Origin: Folioceros fuciformis
Lineage: Eukaryota; Anthocerotophyta; Anthocerotopsida; Anthocerotales
Length of the DNA stretch: 31,229 nucleotides
Direction of reading: 5' to 3'
Assembly: GCA_049999805.1 (NCBI GenBank)
Contig: JBNGIO010001855.1
Location: forward strand, 1-31,229
Below are positions 11,857 to 23,000 of the stretch, one piece after another; the stretch's first letter is position 1; each line of letters opens with the position of its first letter. Both the position numbers and the translations under genes were made by a program. A model generated the notes under the pieces. That model did no database searches. It saw only the letters and a program-made list of their open reading frames with translations, and had not been told where the DNA came from.

Positions 11857-12255
11857 GAGGCTCTCTTATTTGTAAATGGTGGGCACTCCTGATGATTCAA
11901 TGTATCAATTCCTCAAATTATGGACCCTTTTATCGCTGAAGGATTTCACTGAAGTTCCGCCTCCAGAGACTTGAATCTTACTTTTCGTGGTTTGTGTGAG
12001 GTCGCAATCAGGTTTACAGTTGCTACTGCACTACTATACTGTCTCCGCTCTATGAGCAGAGCTCAACCCCAGCCTTCATGCTGCACGTCCTACTTATCCT
12101 TTGTACCTAATTATCCATATCTACCTCGTTATCCAGTCTTTCTAAGTCACAACAAGCTTTGAATGTGAGTGAGCGCGTTTGGTGCTTTAGCATAGTATGG
12201 GAGGAGAAAGAGGAACTAGGTACTCTGAGAGGCTAATCGTGTAGCTTGTCCGACG
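11857..12255. other. Intergenic, same-strand spacer
   Basis: About 400 nt with no supported gene. It should hold the 3' UTR of the coiled-coil gene and the promoter of the small lumen-protein gene. Confidence 0.6.
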
Positions 12256-12949
12256 ATGGAGGTGCTGTTGCCCAGCTCGGCTGTTGCTGCGCCCATGTGC
12301 AGCACGACCGGTGGCGTGCGGAACTCGGTGCGGTGGCTTGCGCGGCGGCAGCCTCACCAGGTCAACTGCGTCCATGGCACGAGGGAGTCCTGCCCGGACG
12401 TTGAGCGGCCTCGAGTGAGCCGACGAGATGCAGCTGCGTCTTTGTTGCTGGGAATGATGGCATTCGGCGCGCCTGCGCCTGCCGGGGCAAAAGACGAAAC
12501 TGAAAGCCCAGCCACGCCCAAGAACGAGCTCATTGAGAGTAGGGATTTGAAATGACCATGGATGAGTCACTGTCTGGAGTCCAGATTTGTCAATGTTTTG
12601 GACCCAATCCACGATGGTGCTTGCAGGACTCCTTGAGAGGACGAGAGCGAACAAGGCGAAATATGATAAAGAGGTGAGTTAGTAGGATCTTTCGGTTTGG
12701 GAAATTTCAGGCTCTCCACTATTTTCTCAATGAATTTCCTGCAGCGCCTGGAGAGCTACAACAAACGCAATTTCAAGGACTACTTCGAGTTTGTGGAGGT
12801 ACCTTTTCTCGGCTGTTTTTTGGTTTCGATTTCTTTTCGCATCACCAGCATTCAAGGGGCTTCGGACGTTGCAGGGAAGCATCAGGAACAAGCAAGAAAT
12901 GACCGAGGCAGAGAAAGGCATAATTGAATGGTTGAAGAAAAACAGGTGA
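12256..12949 (+). CDS. Small predicted thylakoid-lumen protein with a Tat signal
   Basis: Four exons: 12256-12538, 12627-12673, 12745-12798, 12875-12949, giving 152 residues. The N-terminus is Ser/Ala-rich and basic like a chloroplast transit peptide. It is followed by a twin-arginine signal, SRRDAAASLLLGMMAFGAP, and an Ala-x-Ala cleavage site (PAGA before KDETES). The mature part is a short charged helical protein of about 70 residues: ELIERLLERTRANKAKYDKE, RLESYNKRNFKDYFEFVEG, then MTEAEKGIIEWLKKNR at the end. Bipartite targeting of this kind is the usual route into the thylakoid lumen. The LLERTRANKAKYDKERL segment recalls the start of mature photosystem I subunit N, but the Cys-rich PsaN C-terminus is missing, so I do not call it PsaN. 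Function unknown; a photosystem-associated role is inference. Confidence 0.85.
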
Positions 12950-13109
12950 GATAATAAGATGCAGAGCCAAGGAGCTTAGGCTCGGCTTTCGTAGCTTCCG
13001 CTTCACAGTGACTGAAGGGAAAGTGTCAAGGCCACCTGAACACTGTAAGCCGTCAATGGCGTCTGGACTATTGGGAATAAGTAAATTGAATTAATGCCTG
13101 TCGCGGTGT

Positions 13110-15514
13110 CTAAATTCCAAAAAATGCGTACTGCTTAAATAGTAATAAAGTGATTGCGCCTCCTTCGAATTTGCGTCACCTGCGCTGCACGCGGGCGAAT
13201 AGTTAAACCTCTGAAGGCAGTCACACAACTGAAGAGAGTTATGGACGTCAAAGTCGTTGAGCGAAGGGAAACTGCCGTTCTCAAAGAGAAGAGACACACC
13301 TGTTCCGAGATCCTAGTTTCCTTCAACCCCTTCTGCTGGTCCTGGTAGGAATCCCCCACGAATGTGCCTACGCCTTCCTAAACACGACAATATGGAACAC
13401 TGAAGCGTAAGGAAAATTCTTGGGCCCTTCCTGGCTTTAGTGAATGAGGACATACCAGTGACTTGCGAATCACCACCAGAACCCACACGTTATCAAAGCT
13501 AGAAATGCCAGCATTGTCAACGTCGCTCTCTCGATACCACTTGCACCACCTGTAACACAAATTCATGAGAAACTTCAACTGACAAAAAAAACGTTCAAAA
13601 GGCAGAAGTACAGAGATTGTAATTGATCCTTCAGATGAGATGAGTTGCGTGGCTTCACTGGAGATGTAGTCCAGATCGGAGGCCTGGAGAATATTAGCAT
13701 TTAGCTGTTGAATGCTGCTCGACACGTTTGCAGATAAACCCAGGTACTCCTTTGTGAGCTGGTCCACGACGGCTATTCCCTCAGCGCTGCAAACAAAATC
13801 TCTACTATTAGTTTCAATAGAGTTACTATGAGATTCTCGCAGAGAGTGTGGACCTAAGCATCCTTTTGGAACTTAGAATACCTCGCAGATAAAAGAATAT
13901 CGTTGGAGTTGTTCCCGCTGAAAAGTGCTACAATCCAATTTCTGGCATTGAACGACAAGGTGTGCACAATAGAAATCTTTTTCGCTACCGAGATGGAGTT
14001 AGGCACCATGATTGTGTTTGCTGCCACTGAGCCTAACCTGGAGAAGAGAGGTTGTAAGTCAAGGACGAATTGGCTTCGCAAAGTTCGTATCTGTAAGGAC
14101 CACGGCCACAACATTGGAGCCCTATTTTCCTGATGGAAGACAAGCCTTACGTGCAAGTTGAACGATCATCATTGATTGGTCTACACCCGCCCGTTGGACA
14201 TAAATACCTGAAATGCAAATTTGTGAGCGGCCACTACTATTCTCCCTACCCACGGATCACAGCCTAAAGACAGCTCTCGACCTAGGAACTACGAAACGAG
14301 CAACAGACATGAGCAGTCTTCGTGTCTGGAAACCTCAAGTGACGGCAGTGCAGTAAGATAGCTTACATGAAGTCCGATAAAGGCTTAACGGACCACTGTT
14401 GAGCAAGAAAGCCGTCTTTTGCGAACAGTTGTGCAGTGCCCGACCTCAAGAAAGCAATGTCTCCTTTCCCTTCCACCAGACATCGGAAAGCACCCTTGTA
14501 TCCGGCATATTCGCTACTCGAATCACACGTCACACCAGCAGCACCACTGCTGTTGCAGGCAGAGCAAATTCCTCGACCATTGTCAGAAGGTGCACAACTC
14601 TGAGAAAAAAAATTCGTAATGACCTTCTGATCGTTGAGCGGAAAGTTCGCAGGTATATTTCCCATCCGCGCGCTGAGCAGGAAGTTCACCGCATAGTTCC
14701 AACTGGCCGCAGACTGATAGCTAGCATGGCAGGACTTCAAGCCACGGAAATCTTTGATGCTCAGTGTGGGCTTCTTATCACACATTTGACTGTTAACGAC
14801 CATGAGAGCATCATACGACTGCTGGTGGTAGCAATATTCCTCGGCCATAAGGGACTTCATGGAATAGTTCATGAGTGCAATGTAAGCCAAGCCTGCATCC
14901 AACGAAACCAGATCTGCTTCTCCGCTACGTATGGCATCCAAACAAGCTATCTTGCTGTCTCTTCGAACACTGAGAAGACGCAGCGGCGCCTGTCAGAGCG
15001 GCCATTATCTACTGCAGCAATCCGCGCAAACACGGGGTGAGTGTGGCGAGGATCGTACCAGCTCCATTTCGACCGGTCCTCAGGAGATAAGAGGGACACA
15101 AGGTTGGTGCAGATCGCTGCTTCTTCAGGAAGTGCACACCAGGTGATAGTCTGCGGCTCCCCATCATCATCTGACGGTGCCCCCGAGGGAGGCTCCTGCG
15201 GCGGAAACCCTTCTGGATCTCCAGCTTCAGGTTCTGGAGACGGCGTCAACGCAGGAGGAGCAGGAGGGGAACCCGGATCGGGAAGCGGAGAAGGCGACGG
15301 ACTTGGTTCGAACTGGGCTACCACCGCATCTGCATGAAAGAAGCAAAAATTGGCGCATTGATCAAGCTATGACATCGCAGCCTGATCCCAAAGTTGAGCG
15401 AGCTCGGAAATGTGAATGCAAGAGCTCAAACTATACTGCCTGCTTACCTCGACGTATCAGATTAACAAACACAAGAGACAGCAACAGGACGGCATGCCCC
15501 GTCCTCGTCGCCAT
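13110..15514 (-). CDS. Secreted single-lobe transferrin-like protein with a proline-rich stalk
   Basis: Exons: 15514-15448, 15329-15059, 14969-14367, 14207-14151, 14037-13882, 13786-13659; then, less certainly, 13578-13550, 13377-13300, 13130-13110. The full model is about 469 residues. The first exon encodes a signal peptide (MATRTGHAVLLLSLVFVNLI). Next comes a stalk of about 50 residues rich in Ser-Pro, Pro-Pro and acidic residues (PSPSPSPLPDPGSPPAPPA). The rest reads as one transferrin lobe: ITWCALPEE; CVRRDSKIACLDAIRSGEAD; LVSLDAGLAY (iron-ligand Asp); SYDALMVV (ligand Tyr); GLKSCHASYQSAASWN; SCAPSDNGRGICSACNSSG; SEYAGYKGAFRCLVEGKGDI (ligand Tyr) with AFLRSG; TCTLGSVAANTIMV; KEYLG. Joining exon 2 to exon 3 rebuilds the Cys before VRRDSK. 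The canonical ligand His and the anion-site Thr and Arg appear replaced. Probably an extracellular, wall-linked protein; whether it binds iron is open. Confidence 0.85.
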
Positions 15515-15946
15515 AACTCGACGGAGCTCGCACCTTCGAGCCTAGAAGGCGAGTCCGCACAGGAAGGGGCCCCGATGCCCCAACTTCGAACGCCCCGCGA
15601 CCAACGTTTTCCTCAGGGCCCAAAAGTTCGTGAACTTCCTCGAAAATCTTAGGAAAAAAAAAAACACTTTAGTTACAGAGCCACGGCTTGGGATAGGCGC
15701 CGCGCTGGTCCCACAAATGTCAATGTATTCATGTCTCGATCGTCTAATGGACCCTGCTGTCTAAGCTCCCACCGAGCGGGCTTTCTGTCACATCTAGTAA
15801 GCACTTCGCAGTTCTGGAGTAGTTCCTCACCTCCCGGCGATCTTCCACACCACGGAATGCAAGGCCTCTGCATTCTGCAAAGACACGTTATTTCTTGGAG
15901 AGAAGTTTGAATCTTCTCAGATGATGAATGGGCGGCACCTGCTGAG
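15515..15946. other. Spacer between two minus-strand genes
   Basis: About 430 nt: promoter and leader of the transferrin-like gene and 3' UTR of the TBC gene. A minus-strand frame without stops crosses it to 15673. It would extend the TBC protein by about 100 residues if the last TBC exon were read one base over, but its Ser/Pro-rich and irregular composition is not persuasive. An A-run lies at 15653-15664. Confidence 0.5.
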
Positions 15947-18900
15947 CTAGGCACCAACGGAAGAAGCTTGGCGTAGCTGGACGGCCGTTTCCTGGAATGT
16001 GAAATCGGAGTCACAGCTTACGATCTTGTTTTCATCACGTTTGCTGTGATCGTGGACCCCGCAGGTATGGGACACCGGGTTTCGTTGCCTCAGCTGCAAA
16101 GCTTCTGATGCAAGCTTCCCTAACTTGTGTCTCCACTACCACTTAATCGGTTGCTACTTTCTTCGCCTGCACAAACAACGGAATGACTGACCACTTAGCA
16201 AAAAACAGTGTTCCACCCCAAGGACCCAACGGTTTCCTTGTACGTGCAGGGATCCCAGGAATATGCTCAAACAAAACCTTGGCTAGGTATTGCTTGTGCA
16301 GCTTCAATCCTTTCTTGCAAGTTGCCTTCGCATCCACGTGTCCCGTCGCATCATTTAGGAGCTACACAGAAGAAAAAGATGTGGATCGGCATAAATGACT
16401 GAGCATACGGCTTGTTGAGCTGCACAGTTCCCTTTGCTTTGTTATGCAGTCAGCAGGCGCTGCCAGTTTCTTGACAGTTGATAGGCACAAATTGTGGGCA
16501 AAATGTTTTCCAAAACGATACAAGGAGTGGAGTATCACCAGCGGCGGAAAAAACTCACCTTCAAAACGCCATCGATGCCTTCCGTCTCCTTTAGTTGTCT
16601 TCGCTTTGTTTCGAAGATTGCTGCTGCACAAAAGATTGCCAATGGCATGTCGCCTTCCAGTTTGGGGGCATACTTTGCAATCTGTTTCTCAAACTTCCCT
16701 GCTACAACAGCTGATCTGCTATGCGTCCTGCTTCCAAAGCTCTCCAGGCCAACGTTCTCTGCAAAGCTCTCTTCGCCGTACAATGCCATGAGCTCCGAGT
16801 TATATTCCATTGCCCAAATCATCTGAAGCAGGCGAGGAGACACTGAGATAAGGGCACCAGTTGGTGACAGACCCACGAGGAAAGATGCGACTTGTTGCAA
16901 GATACACATGGCTTAGCGGATTAAGCAAGCAAAACGGTGGGTCTGAGTTTTTGAGAATGACCTCCCACAAATAAATGGCATCTGCAAATGACAACTCTCG
17001 TCGAAAGAGAACCATGACCATCCTCAATGCAAACAAGTAGTCGCCACCACCGATTGCATCTGCACGCGTCCAACGCCATCAGCATTTTCCATGGCCCCCC
17101 ACCATTTCAAACATCGTGCTCCCACAAAAGTGTCAGGTCCAGTGCTCACCGAGGTGTCCATGCAGCTTGGGATCTGTCAGCCCAATGATGGCTCCAAGTT
17201 TCGCCAGCTGCTTTTGCACACCAACTGATGAACTCGTTGCCTTGAAATTGTCCCTCTGCAGGAGATGCAATCGTAAAAAGAGCACGATACATTTTGGAAG
17301 TGGACGTCATGGCTGCACTTATTTCATGAATGATAAACTTGGCAATAACACACACCACTCTTCGCATCAAGCGTTCGAAGCACCAAAATGCATCAGCCTC
17401 GTTGGCCAAAAGCATTGCCATAGGTGAACAAAAATCGCTCATTCCTGGAACGCAACACAAGATGATGCCAAAAACAACACTGGGTGTTACTAGACTGTCA
17501 CATACAATAACCTTTTCTCCTCCTAAAGCATGTTGAGGCGCACCTCATAAGAGCAAATTCCCTTGCAACAAACAATATTTACCTTGACAGTAGCCAATCT
17601 CTGGATCCAACCAGGCATAAACAGCCAAAATGTCACTCAGCTTTGCCTGATTCTTGAGATCCTCGTAGAACTCCAGCATGCGATCTGTCCGTACTACGTC
17701 CAGCCCTGCACGGATCTCAACAGTCATTCTCCAAGCTAGATTGGTTCGCACCATGACAGCTGGAATGTTAACAGCTTCAGAGTAAAGGAGTAGCAAAATA
17801 GACCATTCCACTGCAACCATCTCTTACCTATCTGGTGAAGGAGAGTTTTCCACTGGCTCACTTTCTCCAGGAGGTCAACGTCATTGGCTGGGGAGCCCAA
17901 GGACTCTGTTCCGAGGAAGAAAAAGGTTGAGCTGAGGAACCCATTTGAAAACTCAAAGCAGGCCAGGATGAACGGCAGTGAAGCCACGCCGTAATGCACT
18001 CAGGATTTATTCCTCCTGAATTTGCTCGTCTCACCTTCTTCAGAGGGAGGCGCGGACAAATCGACCCCTCCCTCAGTCCGTGGCACAGTGACAACTACAC
18101 CACTGCCTACAGCGGAATCCAAAGCCTGGCACTCCGCTTTCAACTTGGCATATTGTGCTCTGCATCGCAAATGTGATGCACACGCCTTCAGAGACACACC
18201 AGCTCACGTTGAGGACTGCAGCAGACCTCACAGCAGAGCAAACCTTCACACAAACTAGAAAGGTCACTACTTCCAGACAGATGTTGTCAACTAAATGCAG
18301 AACCTCAATTCTTGAAAAATGACTAGTTCTAGGTGACAGGGAAGACAGGGGCCGACAGAAATTCCCTCTACCCCGAACGGCCTGCCCTCTACCCCAAGAC
18401 TGAAAAACTTTCCAACCTGCGAGACAATCGAAGAATGGCACGCTCTTCCCCCGTACTCGAAGGAGAAAAGCATCCTAGCAGGAACTCCCACACCTCTCCT
18501 CTGATATCTGGATGCACGCCCTGGACAGATCCCAAAAGCAAATCTAAGTTCCCTCATCGGCGCGCACTGCAGCAGCGGCGGCATGAGCAAGTGCCGAATC
18601 CAAGAACCCACCCCTCGCTGCACCCGCTTCAGAACCTTCCTCATGTCCAATTGCCCCTCCCCGTTAAACGCTGCACGCCAGTACCTGGGACTGAGCGTCT
18701 TCCCAGGCTGCCAAGAACCCACCACCACCAACAAACCGCCCACCAGTGTCAGTCCAACAAGGACGCCAAAATGTACCATTCCCGACCACTACACAGACAC
18801 CCACGAACGCAATGCTGCCCCGACTGCGCCATCCACCGCAGCTCCCCAGCCACCCCGATTGGGGTGCACACAGACAGCATCAGATCTCGCAATTTGGCCC

Positions 18901-19053
18901 ACCCAACACCCAGGTCGGACAGAAAGAGGCACCCACCTTGAGCCTAAACCGACTGCGAGTGGTGTCCACAGCGTCGGTGCGGAGCGGGTAGAAGTGATCC
19001 GGATCGTCCGCCAATTCCCGACGGAACACGGTCTTGAAATTCCCGAGAGGCAT
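15947..19053 (-). CDS. TBC-domain Rab GTPase-activating protein, 12 exons
   Basis: Speeds GTP hydrolysis on Rab GTPases and so ends their action in membrane traffic. Exons: 19053-18937, 18707-18612, 18520-18417, 18159-18035, 17905-17828, 17705-17583, 17444-17356, 17255-17150, 17059-16962, 16822-16559, 16361-16278, 15991-15947, all in phase, about 442 residues. Motifs: PGKTLSPRYWRAAF; GVHPDIRGEVWEFLLGC; the arginine finger in IGLDVVRTDR (Arg about 179); the glutamine finger in EIGYCQGMSDFCSPM (Gln about 214); FWCFERLMRRV; GGGDYLFALRMVMVLFRREL; YLWEMIWAMEY; and a C-terminal LLNDATGHVDAKATCKKGLK of the kind seen in plant TBC proteins. Both catalytic residues are present, so it should be an active GAP; its Rab partner is unknown. 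The last 14 residues depend on one splice choice. The start ATG at 19053 could be an internal Met of a longer open frame reaching 19380. Confidence 0.93.
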
Positions 19054-20399
19054 GGCGAATCGGAGGCGGAGGCTGAGAGTGCAAGGAGGAGGACGAGAAC
19101 GGAGCGCGAGGGATAGCGGGAGCGGGCTGTCGGAGCTGGTGCATGATGCCTTCGCCGAGGATGCCTGTTTTTGGTGCCTCAGGTCCGCCTCCGTCCCGGG
19201 GGCGTCGTTCAGCTCGGAGGAAGGTGGTCCCCGTTGACGCCACACCAAGCCCAGGCCCGGACCCAGACCCAGGCCCAGGCCCACAGTCTTCCACTTACCA
19301 CCACACTCCGTTTTTGGTGCTTCCACTGACATCGCTGAGCTAATAAACGTGCCTACAATCCAGATTTGACAAATTCCCACCTTCCCATTTTACTGGTCTA
19401 CAGCAGGCTTGGCCACCTGCTCTGCGTCCTGACTCCTCGCTCCTGTCCCAAGTCCCGGAACCCCGTCCCTGCTCCCCTACCACCTCATGTAACTCAACTT
19501 CGTTACCTTGATCTTAGCTATTAAACCTCGTCGACACAGCATGGAGGATATGCTCGGACGCTTTGCCCATACGGTCGAACTGTCCCATGCCCTCTTCCTC
19601 TCCATCTGTTGCCCGTCTTCCCCCCCACACTTTTGTCTCTTCACGTCCGGCGTCGCTTTCCTACCGCCATCCCGGGTTTCTTTTTTCGACACGGCTAGAC
19701 CACACCAGGCCTACCTAGCATCTTATGACTCGATATTCATATGCATAATACTCTTGAAATCCCCTACGTAAAATCTCGGTCATGGCTTGAACGAGACTCG
19801 AAGCTATGGCGATCTATCACGGATAGTTCACGTGCCTGGGTGACCGCAAAATCGCTGGACCTCATTGACGATCTCCCAGTAATGTTTGCGGCTCAAGTCA
19901 CCTCGGTCCAGCCCATATACTCGCAGGCATAAGCATCCACCCAAAGCCATTACCTTAATTTCTGTCCAACTTGCGAAGATGCCAGGGCTGTGCCGGATGC
20001 AGCTCGTGCAAGAGCTTTAAGTACTTTATGATCCTCCTTCACCCGGTGCAGTTGTAGCCCAACCTTTGCAATATTCCCCTCGTCACGTTAAATCTTACTT
20101 GGACACTTCGGATCGTCCTAACGCAAGCGCAGTTTTGTGCATGGCTTAATCTCGGTATGACTGTCTACTTCCCTAAAAATTTGGCTGAGGAGGAAGGTTA
20201 TGGCAGCCGTGAAAGAAACTCGAGATCTATCATATAGTTGAAGAAGGAACACTCTCGCGTCAGTCATAGTTCCCGGCGTGAGAGCAAAAAGATCCGATTG
20301 CGGAGGGGTTGGATCTGTGACGTGCGCAGCTGAAATCCTTCCATCCGTTTGTCTGTCCACGGGCTTCTTGAATGAAAGCTTTCCTCACACCTGAGCCCA
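19054..20399. other. Divergent intergenic region between the TBC and Deg14-like genes
   Basis: About 1.35 kb with both genes starting outward from it, so it should contain two promoters or one bidirectional promoter. Short frames at 19508-19771 and 19741-19932 have no domain or coding-like composition and were not accepted. A CACGTG G-box core occurs near 19828. The TBC-proximal part is GC-rich with a hexamer repeat; the rest is mixed. Confidence 0.55.
19243..19282. repeat. Imperfect (CCCAGG)n-type hexamer repeat
   Basis: A run of about six degenerate copies of CCCAGG/CCCGGA in the 5' region of the TBC gene. On the minus strand it reads as alternating Gly-Leu/Gly-Pro, in frame with and upstream of the TBC start codon without an intervening stop. 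Confidence 0.7.
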
Positions 20400-22964
20400 A
20401 TGTTGCGATTTGCCGCAACGAGCGTTGGCCTGGCCACCGGATTGCTTCTGGGAGCGGGAAGTTCCCTCGTCTCAGACTACAGGCATGGTGTGTACCATGA
20501 TTTTTCTGGTGCTCATCTCTGATGTCAAATTGCTGCACACAGTGATCAGTACGATATGGCTTCAGGAGATGCGCCTTCGGAGAAATTTAAAGATTGGAAG
20601 GTTTCGGATATTGAGCTGGAGGATGCACTCGATCAACAGCAAGAAGGTGAAGTTTTCAAGCTCGCGCAAGTTTTCGCTGGGGGTTTCCCCTTGCAAACTA
20701 AGACCCGGCAAGGTACGTGCGACGCTCATTTCCCCTGTATCGAAAGATGGTCTCTCTAGAAGGAGCAGAAGCCAAGGAGTCTCGGCGGGTCTTAATCTGA
20801 GGTCTTTACAGCGTATTTGCAGAGAAGCCAACGGAGAACATCGGTTCTCCTCGGCGACGAGGCAGTGAACTTTGTGTCACACCACTGGGGTCTAGACCAA
20901 CTTCCTTTAGTTCAGGCGACATTTGCACAAGCCTCAGAGGAATCCAAGTGTGCAACTTGTTTAACCAGAGATACCATTCCTGACGCTGCTGCCCGGGCTG
21001 CACCTGCTGTTGTGCACCTTGAAGTGGTCATTGGTAAGAGGAGGCGGGAATACTGTCAATCAGTACTCTGGCAATGAGAATGTAAAATTCAGGCTTTTTT
21101 TGTTCTGCTGCTGTGGTTTGCTTCTACAAAACCGGATTGTTTGCAGGAAGTTCGGGTTATGTCATGAAAATGAACGGATCTGGTAGCATCATAAGTCCAG
21201 ACGGCGCTATTCTCACGAATTATCACGTCATTGCTCCTCTGCTGACGACTAAACGCCAATCCAAGGTATGAGTTTGAGGTTTGAGCATTCTGTGAATTGT
21301 AAGTCAGACTGTTCGACATCTGGTGTGATGATCGACCAATAAAGTAGCTGATTGCTGATGTGTAGTTCGTTTTCCCGAATGGCCCCATCAACGACATGGC
21401 TTACGGAAATGAATCTGTCGGTGAGCGGCACGTAGCAATGTTGTGAATGACTTGTCTGTCACACTTTGGCCTTAGGTTATACATTTGCTAACATGGTGCC
21501 GATTTGTCATGGTGATGAGCACAGGTCGTTTGCCGTTGGAAACCATTGTTGTCCTTGTTGTTGCCTAGTTGTGAGGAAGTGATGACAGTTCTTTGTGTGT
21601 TCTCATGAATTCAGGAAAATTGTTTGTGACTTTGCAAGATGGACGGAGACTTGAAGGAGTGGTTGTAAACTACGATGTATCATCAGATGTTGCAGTTGTT
21701 AAGGTCAGCTCCAGCACTCCTTTGCCTACTATTGCGTTCGGCTCATCTGGGGCCCTCAGGCCTGGTGATATGGTCATTGCGCTAGGGAGTCCTAATTCTT
21801 TCCAGAATTCAGTAACAGCGGGCATCATCGGGTATGTATTCGTAAGTGTGGAAGTTCACTTTGTCACTAGGAAGCAACTGCAACCCACTGATGGTTAGGA
21901 AAGCTGTCTAGAGAAGCACGTCATGTAATTAGCTGGTTGTCTACGTCTTGAAGGTCTTACTTGCTTTCTATGGCTGTGGTGCCCAGTAATGTGGCCCGGA
22001 CAAGCTCAGAACTCGGTCTTGTGGGTAGACCTTACACAGATTTTATCCAGATAAATGTGAAAATCACTCAGGTAAAGTCTGGTCTTCGGTTAGAGCTGCA
22101 GGGTATCAATGCATCTCCCAACATGAACTACTGAAAGGTTTTTTTTTTTGTTTCTGTAAGGGTAGCTCTGGAGGACCTTTAGTTAATCTTGATGGGGAGA
22201 TGATAGGCATGAACACTTTCAAGGAGGCTGGAACCGATTTTGGTTTTGCAATTCCAGTTGACGCAGTATTTAAAGTTCTGCAGCAATTGAAGACTCATGG
22301 GTTTGCCTGCCTTCTTTTCCACTTTGTTGGTTGAAGCTGCAGTTTTATGGTTTTTGAGGAAGACCGACTCGCACTATTCTTTTGATTTCAAGTTGCGGTC
22401 TCTGAATTTTGCATTTTGTTCGCAGGCGTGTTATACGGCCTTGGCTTGGAGTGTCTACGTTGGATATTACGGCCTCCAACATACACTATTACAAACTCAC
22501 ATTTCCCCATGTAGTAGAAGGTGTTTTGGTGACAGAGGTAACAGCAGATCTTGGAATGTGTGAAATCAAATGATATGGCTTAGATCTGAAAGCTACTAGT
22601 GACATTTTGCCTTGCAGGTTAAGCAGGGCTCTCCGGGACACAGAGCTGGTATAATGCCAGGCGATGTAATAGTCAGGCTCGACGGACAACCCATCAGCTC
22701 ACATGCTGCGGTTTAATTTCTTTTCCTGGTTCCCAATTTTTTATTTCGCAATCGACATGCCCATGTAGGTGAACGTAACCGGCGGACTCGTTGTTTTGTG
22801 ATTTCGTATAGATCGGCGAAGTCCTAAGTGACAAAATTGGGGTGGCTTTGTCGATGGTGGTTTTGCGGCCAGACAAGACTGTGGTGACAAAGGAGGTGAT
22901 CCCGGTGGAGAACCCATACGTGCCTAGTCTATTTCAAGGATCGTTTCCATTAAGCGGGGCATGA
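20400..22964 (+). CDS. Deg/HtrA-family serine protease with PDZ domain, Deg14-like
   Basis: Trypsin-fold, ATP-independent quality-control protease; the closest plant type from memory is Deg14. Exons: 20400-20489, 20550-20712, 20812-21033, 21147-21265, 21366-21420, 21615-21831, 21987-22071, 22161-22300, 22426-22537, 22618-22710, 22812-22964, in phase, 482 residues. The N-terminus (MLRFAATSVGLATGLLLGAG) is short, basic and hydrophobic, fitting mitochondrial import with a membrane anchor. Then TIPDAAARAAPAVVHLEVVI opens the protease domain. The triad is visible as His in LTNYHVIAP (about 185), Asp in SSDVAVVKV (about 241) and Ser in QGSSGGPLVN (about 320). A PDZ domain follows (VIRPWLGV, VKQGSPGHRAGIMPGDVIVR). 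The usual Asn before the catalytic Ser is Ser here, and the conserved Gln-Thr-Asp upstream reads Gln-Ile-Asn. The exon 2 donor at 20713 (GTACGT) was preferred to an earlier one at 20646. Confidence 0.93.
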
Positions 22965-23000
22965 TCCCTCCAGTCGACACAGTAGACGTAGGGCAATTCA

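Noticed and set aside
12256-12949. Identification of the lumen protein as photosystem I subunit N
   Set aside because: Only the short N-terminal helix is similar; the Cys-rich remainder of PsaN is absent.
13378-13550. Minus-strand open stretch with VWVLVVI as a C-terminal membrane segment of the transferrin-like protein
   Set aside because: Splice signals (poly-T acceptor at 13579, donor CAG/GTGGTG at 13550) favour treating it as intron; kept as an alternative in the findings.
14399-15040. Plus-strand frame of 213 codons opposite the transferrin-like gene
   Set aside because: The minus strand carries phase-consistent exons with clear domain motifs; the plus frame has none.
18333-19116. Plus-strand frames of 202 and 177 codons, Pro/Arg/His-rich
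   Set aside because: They lie opposite exons 1-3 of the TBC gene and have no recognisable domain.
19508-19932. Two plus-strand short frames upstream of the Deg14-like gene
   Set aside because: No domain, no coding-like codon pattern, and located in a divergent promoter region.
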